Below are positions 40,933-54,800 of a stretch of 64,000 bases of DNA, piece after piece (positions within the stretch are counted from its first letter, which is position 1; every line of letters starts with the position of its first letter). Under the pieces are notes generated by a model. That model did no database searches. It was not told the origin of the DNA and saw nothing but the letters and a program-made list of their open reading frames with translations. The DNA is from Mercenaria mercenaria. Lineage: Eukaryota > Mollusca > Bivalvia > Venerida > Veneridae. Where the stretch lies: positions 72,570,001-72,634,000 of the forward strand of contig NC_069371.1 of assembly GCF_021730395.1 (NCBI RefSeq), written 5' to 3'. The translations under genes and the position numbers were made by a program.

Positions 40933-43900
40933 TTTGTTTACTTCCGTGTTTAATTCACATACGTATTTATCAGTCTGATCGTTAACCGAAAACAAACTAC
41001 CTATTTATTAGCCTGATAATTAAAATGAAAACTCTGTTTCATTATGTCCATATAACAATTCATTTTTGATTTGAGTTAAAAAGACTTTAAGTACATAACA
41101 TAGCCATAATAAATACCCGATCGATAGTTATACTTTGCAGAAGGGGTACTTGTTTATGCTCTGTTGAACACACCCGTCATATTGACATACATTTGTCATT
41201 CGTATTTTTTACTTAAGGTACTTTCGTAAATTGAAATTAGAAGGTCATGTGAAAAATCAGAATCCTGGAAACAGTTTTCGAAATGCAAGGACACAAAAAT
41301 ATATGATAAAAATTGAAAAGATATATCTGTAGGTAAACTTGCGAGCATGAAAGCTACGCTGAACCCTATCTCCACAGTGCTTTGGAAGAAAATGAATGAA
41401 CATTTTTGGTGCAAAATTTTGGTATCGAATTGCTATAAAATATTTATTTTCAAATCAAAGAAATGCCAAAATAGTGCACACGAGCGTTACTTTTTCAAGA
41501 AAATGTCGTTAAACATTCTAATGCGCAAAACACGTGCACATTTTTTTCTAAAATATTTCGCCGCCATGTTTATTTCAAGGAATTAAATATATTATTGTTC
41601 TTTTACCTCATATTTCCTTACTGAAATATATATGTCTCCTTATTCATGGTAAGAAATATCCATTTTGTATAGTGTTGCACTGTCCGATCTCCTTAATCTG
41701 TTACCGATCCCTTACATTTAAAGAATAAACGCAATATGTAATGATAGTTTTCGCTTTACACACCACTCTTGGACAAGAAAGCCGTTTCACTTAAAATTTG
41801 TAAACATCCGCTGAAAAAATATTAATGAAAGATCGGAACTTTTTCTAAAATAAAGTTCAGTTTCAATCATTTTCAAAAACTGGAAATATCGCACATTGTA
41901 TTGAATTTATAAATAAAACAAAAATCCCAAAAATAAACCATTTTAGAACTTTTCCGGGAACTATACGTTCCAGCCGAACAACGCATTTCAAGATGACACA
42001 AAACTGATTTCACTTTGTAAACAATGTCAAAGTTCACCCGATGGACATTGCTGAAAAGAGTAAAAGTGCTTACTTGTTTCAGTTTTACGTCTTGTAGAAA
42101 ACAATCAACTTTCAACTTTAAATGCGTATATGTTCTATAATTATTCCAGTCATGGCCAACATTCCAATACATTGCCAGTAGTTTCGGCAAAAGTAGTCTC
42201 CCTCGAATATACACGGATCGCGGACCCGATAACGTTTATCGATAAACAGTTTTACTATAGGTTTGTATAGGAAAATATATTTCAAACATTAAAAACGTAT
42301 TTTTATCGTTATTTAACAAAATTTTATAACCTCGTGAAGTAATCTTCATTTGTTGCCCTTTATTTCAATATATTTTTTATCGATGTGATACAAAAACTTA
42401 TTGCTTCCATTTTTGTTTGAAGTTGATGACTATGGTTTCTATGTATTTGTATATAAAATTTTTGAAAAGATCGGTTATGTTGGGTTTTAAAAGGCTATAA
42501 AAACATTTTCTATCAAAATGACATTATTTTATAACCTCGTGAAGTATTCTCCATTGTCTGAACATTGTCTGGGTATTTTTTATTTTAAAATTGAGTAATG
42601 ACAAATTGCTTCCATTTTAATTTGAAATTGAAGTAATCGCAATCTTGAGCACGCTTTTCACAAATATTTACTTGACGGTACGACGACACAAGGCAATGCT
42701 TATCAATGTGTTGCATATCTGTTTGAGCGATTTATTTATTTATTCATTTACATGTATTTATTATAACATATATAAATAACATGTACTTTATTTGGCATAA
42801 ATGACATTATAAAATGACATTAATTGGTATATTATGATTAAAGGTAAAATTTTTTGAATTGGCAAACTTTAAGTCATATCTTTAATTGGATTTTTTTTCT
42901 TAAAAAGTCCGCATTAAATTAATTTAAAAAGGCAATTAGAATTAATTCTATGTAACTGCTTTACAAACTGTGTGCCGGTATATTACTATAAACTGTTTTA
43001 TAATTGAAACATTTCGCGAAAATTTTGATATATATGTGCCTAAAATATTACATACAACCATGGCTTCTTTACATTCACTGATCACTGCGTGAACGTAAAA
43101 GTATAAATTACAAATTAAAGAATGATGGTCATGTTAACTGTGGTGATAAGTTGAATTATTTACCCGTGCATGCATTTCAGTAGAAGATGAAAAAAGGTGC
43201 ACTTTACGAAACTTATTATTCAAGTTTAAAAGAAAAACAAGTATATATTTATCAAATACAGTAACCACTTTCACCGGTATATGACCTGTTTCATTATCAT
43301 GATATTGGCAGATATTTTTTATGAAAACAAAGACATTTTTATAACTATATTAATTTTCAACATTCCATAAAGGAAAATTAATTCCTACTCCACAAATCTT
43401 CATGGTCCGATGGGGACCCCTGTTGTGCAAAATTGCCCATCAATTAGCTGCTATTACATAATCGCTGATAAGCAGCAGATAAGACGGGGGGTTTAGATTA
43501 GATTATCGTGGCGGACACCTCTTCGCAATTGTTTTATGGTCTTAGTGCGAATATTGTGAAACAGTGAAGTTTTATTGTAATACAATAATTTTTAATAGCA
43601 AATAGTTATTTTAGGTTAATTATAAAATGTAAGATAGTATATGTTTTAGACAATTATAAAATGTGTTTTTAACAAATGTATATATAATATAAATGTGCAC
43701 AAAGATGACTGAAATGAAATGTTGAACTTATATAGTAGTGGATCTAGGCATTTAAAAACACACATAACACTAGAAATTGCCAAAATTTATATATGCGTTT
43801 AATTCAGTTTAGGTTGTGTTGTCCAGCTGTTCGAAACTATTCTGAAACAAACTGTTTAACTGTCACCTAAATTTCTTTTATAATTTTCTACATCCATCTA

Positions 43901-45073
43901 AAATTGTATGCAAAAAAAGTATAATTAGTAAAAAAAAGTACATCTGTGATCAATTTGCCGTTAGATAATTTAATAAATAAATATCTTGTTTTATCGTTTA
44001 AGCTATAAGAAGATATATATGACAGAACATCTCTTCTTTATGTCTCAGTTGATGGTTTTTATTACAGACATATTTTGGGGGTAATTAACGTAGCCTGGGG
44101 TGTTTAGCTTGTCTCCATCCGGTGTATTCGCAAAGGTCCATAAAACATCACGCGTAAAACATTTACAGTCAATATGCAGTAATTGTCAAAATCGAAATTT
44201 TCAGGGCGATAAATTTGAAAAAAAAAATATAAAAAAAAATAAAATAAAATAACACGAGAACATAATTTTACAACACTACGCTTGACAGCAAAAAGGGGAA
44301 AGCTTTCAAAAGGGAATTGAAAGAAAAGGAATTATTTTGTGTGATGCTTTATCCTTTACCACTAAAAAGTGGCATTTTTTATTTTTATATTATCGGCCCA
44401 TGCATTCAACGAAACTTAAAACTTCACCCAGCATATACATGGCAGAAAATACACATTACGTACGCATGATGAACAAGTATTTTTACCGTAAAATCATACA
44501 TTTTACTTATTGTTTGATATATAATTATTTATAACTCATGGAACAATGTCGGTATCTAGCAAAGTCCATGAAATACAATTAATTACAGTAGCTTAAAGAT
44601 GTGTTATATTCTGCTTTAATTTTCATACTTCAATACTTATCATATCTAACCAAGACGCGTTGCTCAGAGCCGAGTTTACCTATATATGCCAAACAGCAGG
44701 TTTATCGATAATTTGGTGTAAAGGGAAACAACTACAACGGCGCACAAGGCAAAAAATCAATACCGACAGGAGTTGCGGTTCTCGTATATTTCACGCTCAA
44801 AGTTGGGGATGATCAAAAACCGTCCGATCTTTTCCGTGAGAAATAAAACGAAGCAATTTTAACTATTTGTTTACACTTCAACCATGTGAAATTAGAGGCA
44901 TATACTATCGCGAGACTCCCGTGCATTTTGAACCTCGTGGTGAATAAACTGAATTTACTTTAAAGTATGGTGTCTCAGTTGAGCCAATTATTTGTTAATT
45001 TCAGAGAACATACATTAAAGAAGTGTTTATGAGATGGTGCATGTGTACGAATATTTCAAAGTCTACTTATTAA
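40933..45073. other. Gene-poor AT-rich region
   Basis: 40955-41150 is the duplicated 5' flank of gene B. 42290-42650 holds a diverged two-copy direct repeat about 208 bp apart (TTTTATAACCTCGTGAAGTA). A perfect 14-bp palindrome GTTTATCGATAAAC lies near 42234. No exon I can defend. Confidence 0.45.
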
Positions 45074-47276
45074 GAAATAATAAGTTCCCAAACATGGTTT
45101 ATTGTAGAATAACCCGAGTTTTAAGTTCTTATGCTTAAGGCATCGCCACAGTCACAACTCAGTACCAGTTCATATTTTCAGGCCGAGTATTTTTCTCTTG
45201 AAACTTGCACTAAAGCCTTAACAGCTGGTCAAATTATCATCAACATAAGAAGCATATGATGATTTATAGTACATATGCCATTTGTAAAATGTTAGAGTCT
45301 CGTTTAGACCGAAAGTTTACCCCAAAATATTGAAATTTTATGTGCAGTCAAACTCCAATATAAAAAAAAATATTACAAAGACAAAATTTAGTTAATTTCA
45401 TAGTACAATATGTATACTGCAAACTCTTATGGATTTTTGTCGAAATTGTTCCTGGTTATTGCATTAGACACAAAAAGACAACCCCGTGTAAATTTAATTT
45501 AAAATGTTGTTTGTACATGCATTACTGACCACAGGTAGCCAGGTAAATGAAATTATTCACGTTTTTCATCGTCTGCTAACTATTTTGTCTCCAGTTCCCG
45601 GTAGTTATTTTACCGCGTTTTCTGCTTGCAATTCACGATTTTCTCATGTTTTCAGTGCACTATATAAGTGATTGTTAATTGATATTCTTCACTCGAGGTT
45701 GAATATTTGACAGCATAACAAGTATTTTGATTATTTGTTTATTCCCTGCCACCCACCCTTGCAGACATTTCAAGTTTCTTAATAGTTATTGCTGATGGCT
45801 TGTAGCTGTATTCGAATATCAAAGGCAGTTTTGACTTTTTGACTGTGATTTAAACAAGAGTAATCTTTTAGTTCTAGAGAGATTCCTCAGGCCAGACATT
45901 ATGTCTCCTTTATGTTCTGATAGAAAATAAGGTTCACAGTTACGTACCTTATATTTCAAGTGTCTTTAGACATGAACAGTTCCTTGATAATTATTACTGT
46001 TGAGTATTCATGTATTACTATAACTTTAAAGGCAGATATACATTTAACATTATATGAGAACATTTGAATTCTTTATGCCAGGTATCTACATTTAGAAAAG
46101 TAACATTCACATGTACGCATTTAATTCTATATCAATATATTTTATGCTGTTCTTTCCGATGCAATGTTATTCTTTCATTATCAAATGGAAATTGCCGTTA
46201 TCCTCTTTTGAGTTAGTTTTCATTTTAATTTTGATTTGACCTTGAAAGAATGTTATGTTTTACACACTGCACATTTTTTCTTATTTTGTGGTTATTCAAC
46301 GAAGCTGAGAGAGACCAGAATTGTCATCTTATATGCTGTTTAACTATTCTAGATAAGACGAGTTCAAGTTATTACATTTGGTTCATTCGGGACCTAATAG
46401 AAAGCACATTTTTACAGTTTAGATTTTCATGTACATCTGATTGTATGTTTGCCTTAAATTTTGATAGTATGTTTTCAGGCTGAGTGGTGTACAAAGATAA
46501 AGATAACCACATTTACCCAGCTTCTACTGGTCGATCATCAACACATCGCACAACATCGTACCGTCTGACATTTGCTAGACAAATATATTCGTATTTTTTG
46601 TACATTGGAATGCTGTCAAAAACTAAGACCTGTATCCTATATTTTTGTTTGTTGTTTTTGTAGTTAGGAACATGAAATTAGTGAATAATTGATTAACTTA
46701 CGACATAGAGTGAGTAAACCTATACATCATCCTATAATATCACTTGTTTATATACATGTAAATTATGTGTGAACAGATAACACAACTTGGATAAATTGAT
46801 GGTGTAGGTGTTTGGGATTTTTGTGTATAATTCAGTAATCAGGTAAAATTTCAAAATAATTTCTGAAGACTTTATTCTTCACAGTCTGCTTTACAACTGG
46901 CTGTAATTATCTTTGAAATGTATTGAATATATATTGAGTTTGACTGCACGTAAAATTGCAAAATTTTGTCATAGAAAAATATCGAATAAAGGCATAATAC
47001 AGGTAGTGAAATGCACATCCTTTTACTTGCATATGTTCACATAGATATTTAAAACATAATTATGACAAATTTATTGACTTTATTGTTACCACTTAATCAT
47101 CTTTTATTTTTATGAAAATTTGCATGTAAAATTTTGAGCCAAATGGCCGCCACTGTAGGCGATACCTTAAGAATATATCGCAAAGTCCGTAGGCCTGAGT
47201 GATATATTGTTTCGTATAAGAACGAAAAACTCGGGTTATTCTACGATAAATCACACTTGGGAACTTATCATTTCGA
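45074..47276. mobile_element. 2.2-kb TIR element
   Basis: The left end ATAAGTTCCCAAACATGGTT and the right end near 47270 are inverted and matched over about 60-80 bp, including AGAATAACCCGAGTTTT; an inner pair (CTTAAGG.ATCGCC.ACAGT) extends this. Nothing in the 2-kb interior is recognised as coding. Confidence 0.6.
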
Positions 47277-48393
47277 TTCTAACACCATTCTAGCATCAAC
47301 AGTGTTAGAAAAAACTTCGGAATTATGGCCTTGAATTACGAAAGGCAGCCTTTTTACTATTGTCGGCTCTCTGTGTCGAACAATTTTTCAAGATATTCAC
47401 CAACTTTAACAAATTGTGTTTGTCAGTAAGTCCTAGGCCAAGATCAATAACTAGCCAAATCGGCAAGAAACTTTGGAATTATGGCCTTTGAATACCTGGA
47501 AGGCAGTCTTTTTACTCTTGTCCGTGCTCTAGGTTGAACATTTCTAATCTGATCTTCATCAAACTTGAACAAAATGTTTTTGACCATAACTCCTAGGCCA
47601 AGATCGATAACTAGCCATATCGCCTGAGGCACTTTAGAATTATGGCCCATGCGTTACCCAAAAACAGCCTTTTTACTCTGACTCACTAATTAGATGATAA
47701 GACAGTTGTGGGAGACATGCGTTGATTTTTTTCGAACAGCCTTTTTACTCTGACTCACTAATTAGATGATAAGACAGTTGTGGGAGACATGCGCTGTTTT
47801 TTTTTTCGAAAAAGCAACGCTAGATTTTTGTTATTTACATTTACGTATGCAATATTGAAATGTCATAGCCTCTCATGAACTTACAAATTTTCATAGTGGG
47901 TCTAATTTTCCATAGCTGCATTGGTTTGCTTACATTTCTTAATTTTATGCATTTGTCTAGATAAGACTGTTTTGAATCAGTAGAGTCAACTAACTTGAAA
48001 ATTAAAAGTTTAGAAAACATTGTAAATGTGTTGTTGCGTTTTCCTTTTAAAAATGTATTCAACACTGTGAACATAGAGAGTTTATTGAGGTACTCACTGG
48101 TACTGTTTCGCCAATTACGCCATGCAGGATGAAATTTGATAAAGCATATTACAAATGTGTCCGAGTTATATTGAAAACTAGGTCACTAGGTAAAATAAAA
48201 GAAAATGCTTGTTACACTCAAGAGCTACGTGATTTGGTTCAGTCTTTATGAAAATTTGAATATTCTCATGAATTCAATATACTAGGTAAATTGTGTTTAT
48301 ACTGATATGGTGTGATACTCAGGAGAGCGACCTAGGGCCATCTTTGCCCTCTTGCTTATTCATTTTATGCATTGTAAAGACTTATTTATTCAC

Positions 48394-51300
48394 CTTATCT
48401 TCCCAATCCTCCAACATGGGAGGGGGTCCACCACCTGTTGTTGCTGCCATCTGCCTCCTCCTCCTTTCTTTCTTTTTAACATCTGTCTTGATATCCGACA
48501 GTTTTTTCTTGCACTCTTCCATTGTTCTTATGCAAGTTCCTTGTGCATTGACACTGAAAGCATGATTTAGTTTTATATAGCGCGCTCAATTTTAACAGAT
48601 AAAAGTTGTTATGAATAAAAACGGCAATATATAGATACAGTTGAACATGTTTGTAAACACTACACGCGGGGCCTCCGTGGCCGAATGGTTAAGGTCGCTG
48701 ACTTCAAATCACTTGCCCCTCGTCGATGTCGGTTTGAGCCTCACTCGAGGCGTTGAATTCTCCATGTGAGGAAGCCATCCAGCTGGCTTACGGAAGGTCG
48801 GTGGTTCTACCAATGTGCCCGCTCGTGATGAAATAATGCACAGGGGTGGGAGCACCTGGGGTCTTCCTCTACCATTAAAGCTGGAAAGTCGCCATATGAC
48901 CTATTATTGTGTCGGTGCGACGTAAGTCCAATAAAAAAAAATAAAATAAACACTGCACGCGGAAACAGCAAACGTTTGTCTTTGTTTATAGGTGTTCATT
49001 CTTAGTAGGTTAAATATGATAATATTCTTAAGGGAGATAAATAAAAATGATGGTCTTTGCAGACAGGTTTTGTAATAGTGATCATTATTCTCATGGCCTG
49101 GGTCTGGGTCCATGGTTTAAGGGATACAGTCATTGATCTGTAATCTCTAAAACCCTCACTGATAAAGGATTGCAGGTTTGAGCCCCGCTAACGACCACTA
49201 TAAATTCCGTGAGAAAGATGCAAGTTGCTTAGAACCTGATAATAAGCGTATTATACAGTTATATAGAGGATATTACACGAGTGTCTTCTCATATTGAATT
49301 TATTAAACGAGTCCTATAAAAGTAAAATCCGAGGCACTGAAGAGCAATTTATCAATTTTATTCAACGAGTTAAATAAACTCAATGTGTACATTCGCAAAT
49401 GTAATATTCTTTTTATCACATGATAGCTTTTTCCAGTAGAAAAATAACAAAAAAACTGTCAAAGCTTTATTACACTAATATTTATCAATATTAGCTCTTA
49501 TGCAGGCTTTTCTTTCATCATTCTGGCTTAATTATAAATCTGTATCATTCCTGTTCTTTACCGTCTTGTATTATAAGGAACATGTAATTATATGCGATCA
49601 TTGAAAAAAGAAGCTATTGCCGAATAATACAACTTTAGCCACTCTAGACATACACTGTCGGTGTAATATTTCTCCTTAATCATTGAATACATTATTGTTT
49701 TCTTCGCTCGTGCGGCTGGAGTAATCCAATGGGACCGCCGTGTCCGTGTGGTTAAGAGCGTTGGCTTCAAATCACTTGCCCCTCTTCAAATTGGGTTCGA
49801 CACTCACTCAGGGCGTTGAATTCTCGACGTGAGGTAGCAATCCGGATGGTCGGTGGTTCTACCTAGATGCCCGCTCGTGATGAAACAATGCACGGAGGGG
49901 CACGGGGGTCTTCCGCAACCATCAAAGCTGGAAAGTCGTTAATTATGTCAGTTCGGCGTTAAACCCAACATCATAATCATTTGGAGCCGAAAACAAAAAC
50001 AAATTGGAGCCGGATTTATATCATCATGTTACCTTAATAGTTACCGTAACATATATATTTGAGCCGTGTCATAAGAAAATCAACATAGTGGGTTTGCGAC
50101 CAGCATGGATCCAGACAAGCCTACACATCCGCGCAGTCTAGTCAGAATCCATGCTGCTCGCTAACGGTTTCTTAAATTGCAGTAGGCTTTAAAAGCGAAC
50201 AGCAGGGATCCTGACCAGACTGCGCAGATGCTGGTCGCAAACCCACTATGTTGATTTTCTCATGGCGCGGCTCATTTCATGTTTTTTTAAGTACATGTAT
50301 ACTGATGTAGAGATAGTTAACACAAGTCACATGCCAATTATGATACTTCTATGAACACCGGACAAAATGGTAATTAACAATCGATCTCCGTGGATTTCAT
50401 CAAAAGACTGTGCAAGATACAGTAGATCTAATTAGCATGTGTTCGTTCAGTCCGGAAGAAAACAATAGACACGTAACACTTGCCACGGTTAGGCCTACGG
50501 ACATACACCCTGTGAAATTTAAAAGCATAATCCAGACTACAACTTCGACAGGAATGTACTATATAAAGCAAGCATTGTTTCAAAAAGTAAAATATGAAGT
50601 GTAATGAAATTCTCCGTCAGTACTGCTGATTGTGTATATACTAGGTAGTGTTCCTTTGTGCACCTCGTATAATTTTGCAAACTGTACTACAGTATGGCCA
50701 TAGTACTCTTACGTCATTTCTATCATACGTCACAAATTTCTGTCGGAGAAAAAAAATTCTATTGCATGCACATCCGGGACGCGATATGGTGGATATTGTT
50801 TACTGAAAACTGATGATTGTTAAAGAAACTGGATATGTGGCGGACTTGAAATACATCTGTAAGGATGCTAAAATACAGGCTATCTTTGAACCATGCGCTT
50901 TGAAATGGTGTTAAATTGAACAAATCACCGTTTCAAGTGCATGGTGCGATTGGTGCCTCAATGTCATCGATGCTTGAAAGAGCTTGTTGATTTACAACTT
51001 AGTAATCGAGTAGGCCTATTGCTAGGCCTGTAGAGCTACTGAAAACCTGGAAGAACTTTTGAGTTATTACAGCTTTAATAGGTAAAATGTAAGTCAGTTT
51101 AGATCTACATTTTTAAGTTACATGGCCATTGTTTGTTTGTTGTTGTTTTTCAGATCAGATCTATCTAGTACAAAATTACTGTCCACTCGTGCATTCGCAT
51201 GTAAACTAGATCTAAATGAGTTCTGAATTGTTCCCGATAAAATTCACAGGAAATTTCCAGTAGCTCTATTAGTCTACTTCAAATTTAGAGAGCAAACTCA

Positions 51301-51714
51301 AATGGCGTAAAGAAATTACAATGAGAGACTGCCGTTGAAAGTAGATTCTTCTATAAATTAGCCATGTTATAATACAGTATGCGAATCTGCTGGAAGCACA
51401 TTTCCAGAAACACTTTTCACCCAGCTTTAAGGAGAATTTTAATGGACCATATTTACGCACCAACACAGTATCGTTTATAATACTGGAATTTTAACCAGAG
51501 AATAAATAAGCGACATGAAGATGCAAGAAAAAGGCATAGAGATTCACCTGTCCTCAATTTCTCGCCAGCATCTCTCTTTGTCGACGGCGCGCAATTTCGG
51601 ACCAAGGCGGCCGTCGACAATACTTGCTCTTTCAAAATATGCCGACTTTAGAGCCTCTCCCTCTGCTCTGGTCCAGTTTTCCTTCCTCTTTTTTAATGGA
51701 ACGTCAGCCATCAT
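48394..51714 (-). CDS. Myb/SANT-like gene exons 1-2, left palindrome arm, open frame
   Basis: Exon 1 is 51548..51714 (ATG 51712..51714, an ATG in frame also at 51709). Its KRKENWTRAEGEALKSAYFE and DKERCWREIED match the N-terminal Myb/SANT-like domain of NAIF1/MSANTD proteins. The donor is GACAG|GTGAAT. Exon 2 is 48394..48553, phase 2 to 0: CKKKLSDIKTDVKKKERRRR, then TGGGPPPMLEDWEDK|GTGAAT. The basic run followed by TGGGPPP is a hallmark of the family. The next exon is not found on this side; matching exons lie at 57003 onward on the plus strand. These proteins are usually nuclear DNA-binding factors, often derived from Harbinger Myb-like proteins; the role here is inferred only. Confidence 0.72.
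48670..48948 (+). mobile_element. tRNA-headed SINE in left palindrome arm
   Basis: Target duplication ACACT(A/G)CACGCGG on both sides (about 48656-48669 and 48949-48962). Head boxes TGGCCGAATGGTTAAGG and GGTTTGAGCC; A-rich tail. Mirrored at about 54780-55075 in the right arm. Confidence 0.8.
49729..49978 (+). mobile_element. tRNA-headed SINE, second copy in left arm
   Basis: Head GACCGCCGTGTCCGTGTGGT with GGGTTCGACAC box, then the family body (GATGCCCGCTCGTGATGAAA, AAGCTGGAAAGTCG). Mirrored at about 53760-54015. No clear target duplication. Confidence 0.7.
50061..50274. repeat. Palindromic MITE-like repeat, copy 2
   Basis: GAGCCGTGTCATAAGAAAAT at the left, matched by the inverted end CATGGCGCGGCTC at the right, with GGATCC-bearing inner arms as at 15280. 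Mirrored as 53469-53680 in the right arm, sharing its private substitutions. Confidence 0.65.
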
Positions 51715-51876
51715 TCGTGCAGACGATTCGGTGATAGTTTTGCGGGAAAATCGCGTCATTTCAATAAACGTAAAAATACCTTCAACTGAAGAGTTACGCA
51801 CATTTTATGCGCACGTACGTTGTATAAGTTACGAACGTTTTAGTAAAACTCCACGTTATTGCGTAAAAATATTTCC

Positions 51877-54800
51877 GGAAACTTTTTCTCTAAAACGTAG
51901 GATTTTACTAAAAAGTACGTAACTTATACAACGTACGTGCGCATAAAATGTGCGTAACTCTTCAGTTGAAGGTATTTTTACGTTTATTGAAATGACGCGA
52001 TTTTCCCGCAAAACTATCACCGAATCGTCTGCACGAATGATGGCTGACGTTCCATTAAAAAGAGGAAGGAAAACTGGACCAGAGCAGAGGGAGAGGCTCT
52101 AAAGTCGGCATATTTTGAAAGAGCAAGTATTGTCGACGGCCGCCTTGGCCCGAAATTGCGCGCCGTCGACAAAGAGAGATGCTGGCGAGAAATTGAGGAC
52201 AGGTGAATCTCTATGCCTTTTTCTTGCATCTTCATGTCGCTTATTTATTTCTGGTTAAAATTCCAGTATTATAAACGATACTGTGTTGGTGCGTAAATAT
52301 GGTCCATTAAAATTCTCCTTAAAGCTGGGTGGAAAAAGTGTTTCTGGAAATGTGCTTCCAGCAGATTCGCATAACTGTATTATAACAGGGCTAATTTATA
52401 GAAAAATCTACTTTCAACGGCAGTCTCTCTTGTAATTTCTTTACGCCTTTTGAGTTTGCTCTCTAAAATTTGAGTAGACTAATAGAGCTACTGGAAATTT
52501 CCTGTGAATTTTCGGGAACAATTCAGAACTCATTTAGATCTAGTTTACATGCGAATGCACGAGTGGACATAATTTTGTACTAGATAGATCTGATCTGAAA
52601 AACAACAAAAAACCAACAATGGCCATGTAACTTAAAAGGGTAATCTAAACTGACTTACATTTTACCTATTAAAGCTGTAATAACTCAAAAGTTTTTCCCA
52701 GGTTTTCAGTTACTCTACAGGCCTAGCAATAGGCCTACTCGATTACTAAGTTGTAAATCAACAAGCTCTTTCAAGCATCGATGACATTGAGCACCAATCG
52801 CACCATGCACTGAAACGGTGATTTGTTAAATTTAACACCATTTCAAAGCGAGGTTCAAAGATAGCCTGTATTTTAGCATCTTACAGATGTATTTAAAGTC
52901 CGCCACATATCCAGTTTTTTTTAACAATCATCAGTTTCAGTAAACAATATCCAACTTTCGCGTCCCGGATGTGCATGCAATAGATTTTTTTTCTCCGACA
53001 GAAATTTGTGACGTATGATAGAAATGACGTAAGAGTACTATGGCCATACTGTAGTACAGTTTGCAAATTATACGAGGTGCACAAAGGAACACTACCTAGT
53101 ATATACACAATCAGCAGTACTGACGGAGAATTTCATTACACTTCATATTTTTACTTTTTGAAACAATGCTTGCTTTATATAGTACATTCCTGTCGAATTT
53201 TGTAGTCTGGATTATGCTTTTAAATTTCACAGGGTGTATGTCCGTAGGCCTAACCGGGGCAAGTTTAACGTGTCTATTGTTTTTTTCCGGACTGAACGAA
53301 CACATGCTAATTAGATTACCTGTATCTTGCACAGTCTTTGATGAATCCACGGAGATCGATTGTTAATTACCATTTTTTCCGGTTTTTTCATAGAAGTATC
53401 ATAATTGGCATGTGACTTGTGTTAACTATCTCTACATCAGAAATACATGTACTTAAAAAAACATGAATGAGCCCGCCATGAGAAAATCAACATAGTGGGT
53501 TTGCGCCCAGCATCTGCGCAGTCTGGTCAGGATCCCGCTGTTCGCTTTTAAAGCCTACTGCAATTTAAGAAACCGTTAGCGAGCAGCATGGATTCTGACT
53601 AGACTGCGCGGATGTGTAGGCTGGTCTGGATCCATGCTGGTCGCAAACCCACTATGTTGATTTTCTTATGACACGGCTCAAATATATATGTTACGGTAAC
53701 TATTAAGGTAACATGATGATATAAACCCGGCTCCAATTTGTTTTTGTTTTCGGCTCCAAATGATTATGATGTTGGGTTTAACCCCGAACTGACTTAAATT
53801 AACGACTTTCCAGCTTTGATGGTTGCGGAAGACCCCCGTGCCCCCCCGTGCATTTTTTTCATCACGAGCGGGCATCTAGGTAGAACCACCGACCATCCGG
53901 ATTGCAAACCTCACGTCGAGAATTCAACGCCCTGAGTGATGTCGAACCCAATTTGAAGAGGGAAAGTGATTTGAAGCCAACGCTCTTAACCACACGGACA
54001 CGGCGGTCCCATTGGATTACTCCAGCCGCACGAGCGAAGAAAACAAAAATGTATTCAATGATTAAGGAGAAATTATTACCCCGACAGTGTATGTCTAGAG
54101 TGGCTAAATTTGGGTATTATTCGCAATAGCTTCTTTTTTCAATGACGCATATAATTACATGTTCCTTATAATACAAGACGGTAAAGAACAGGAATGATAC
54201 AGATTTATAATTAAGCCAGAATGATGAAAGAAAAGCCTGCATAAGAGCTAAAATTGATAAATATTAGTGTAATAAAGCTTTGACAGTTTTTTTGTTATTT
54301 TTCTACTGGAAAAAGCTATCATGTGATAAAAAGAATATTACATTTGCGAATGTACACATTGAGTTTATTTAACTCGTTAATAAAATTGATAAATTGCTCT
54401 TCAGTGCCTCGGTTTTTATTTTATAGGACTCGTTTTAAAAAATTCAATATGAGAAGACACTCGGTAATATCCTCTATATAACTGTATAATACGCTTATTA
54501 TCAGGTTCTAAGCAACTTGCATCTTTCTCACGGAATTTATAGTGGTCGTTAGCGGGGCTCAAACCTGCAATCCTTTATCAGTGAGGGTTTTAGAGATTAC
54601 AGATCAATGACGTACCCCTTTTAAACCATGGACCCAGACCCGGGGCCATGAGAATAATGATCACTTTTACAAACCTGTCTGCAAAGACCATCATTTTTAT
54701 TTATCTCCCTTAAGAATATTATCATATTTAACCTACTAAGAATGAACACCTATAAACAAAGACAAACGTTTGCTGTTCCGCGTGCAGTGTTTTTTTTATT

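Larger units (their letters stand above)
47312..51876. repeat. Left arm of a 9.1-kb palindrome
   Basis: Complementary, in order, to 51877-56421. The centre is TTTCCGGAAA at 51872..51881, with no real spacer. The arm holds two SINEs, one palindromic MITE-like repeat, Myb/SANT exons 1-2, and degenerate 160-bp repeats at its outer end, all mirrored in the other arm. Confidence 0.9.

Noticed and set aside
41873-42214. 113-aa minus-strand ORF
   Set aside because: No recognisable domain, no paralogous support and no good splice context.
51515-52235. A 135-aa plus-strand ORF and its mirror of 72 aa
   Set aside because: Antisense shadows of Myb/SANT exon 1 in the two palindrome arms.
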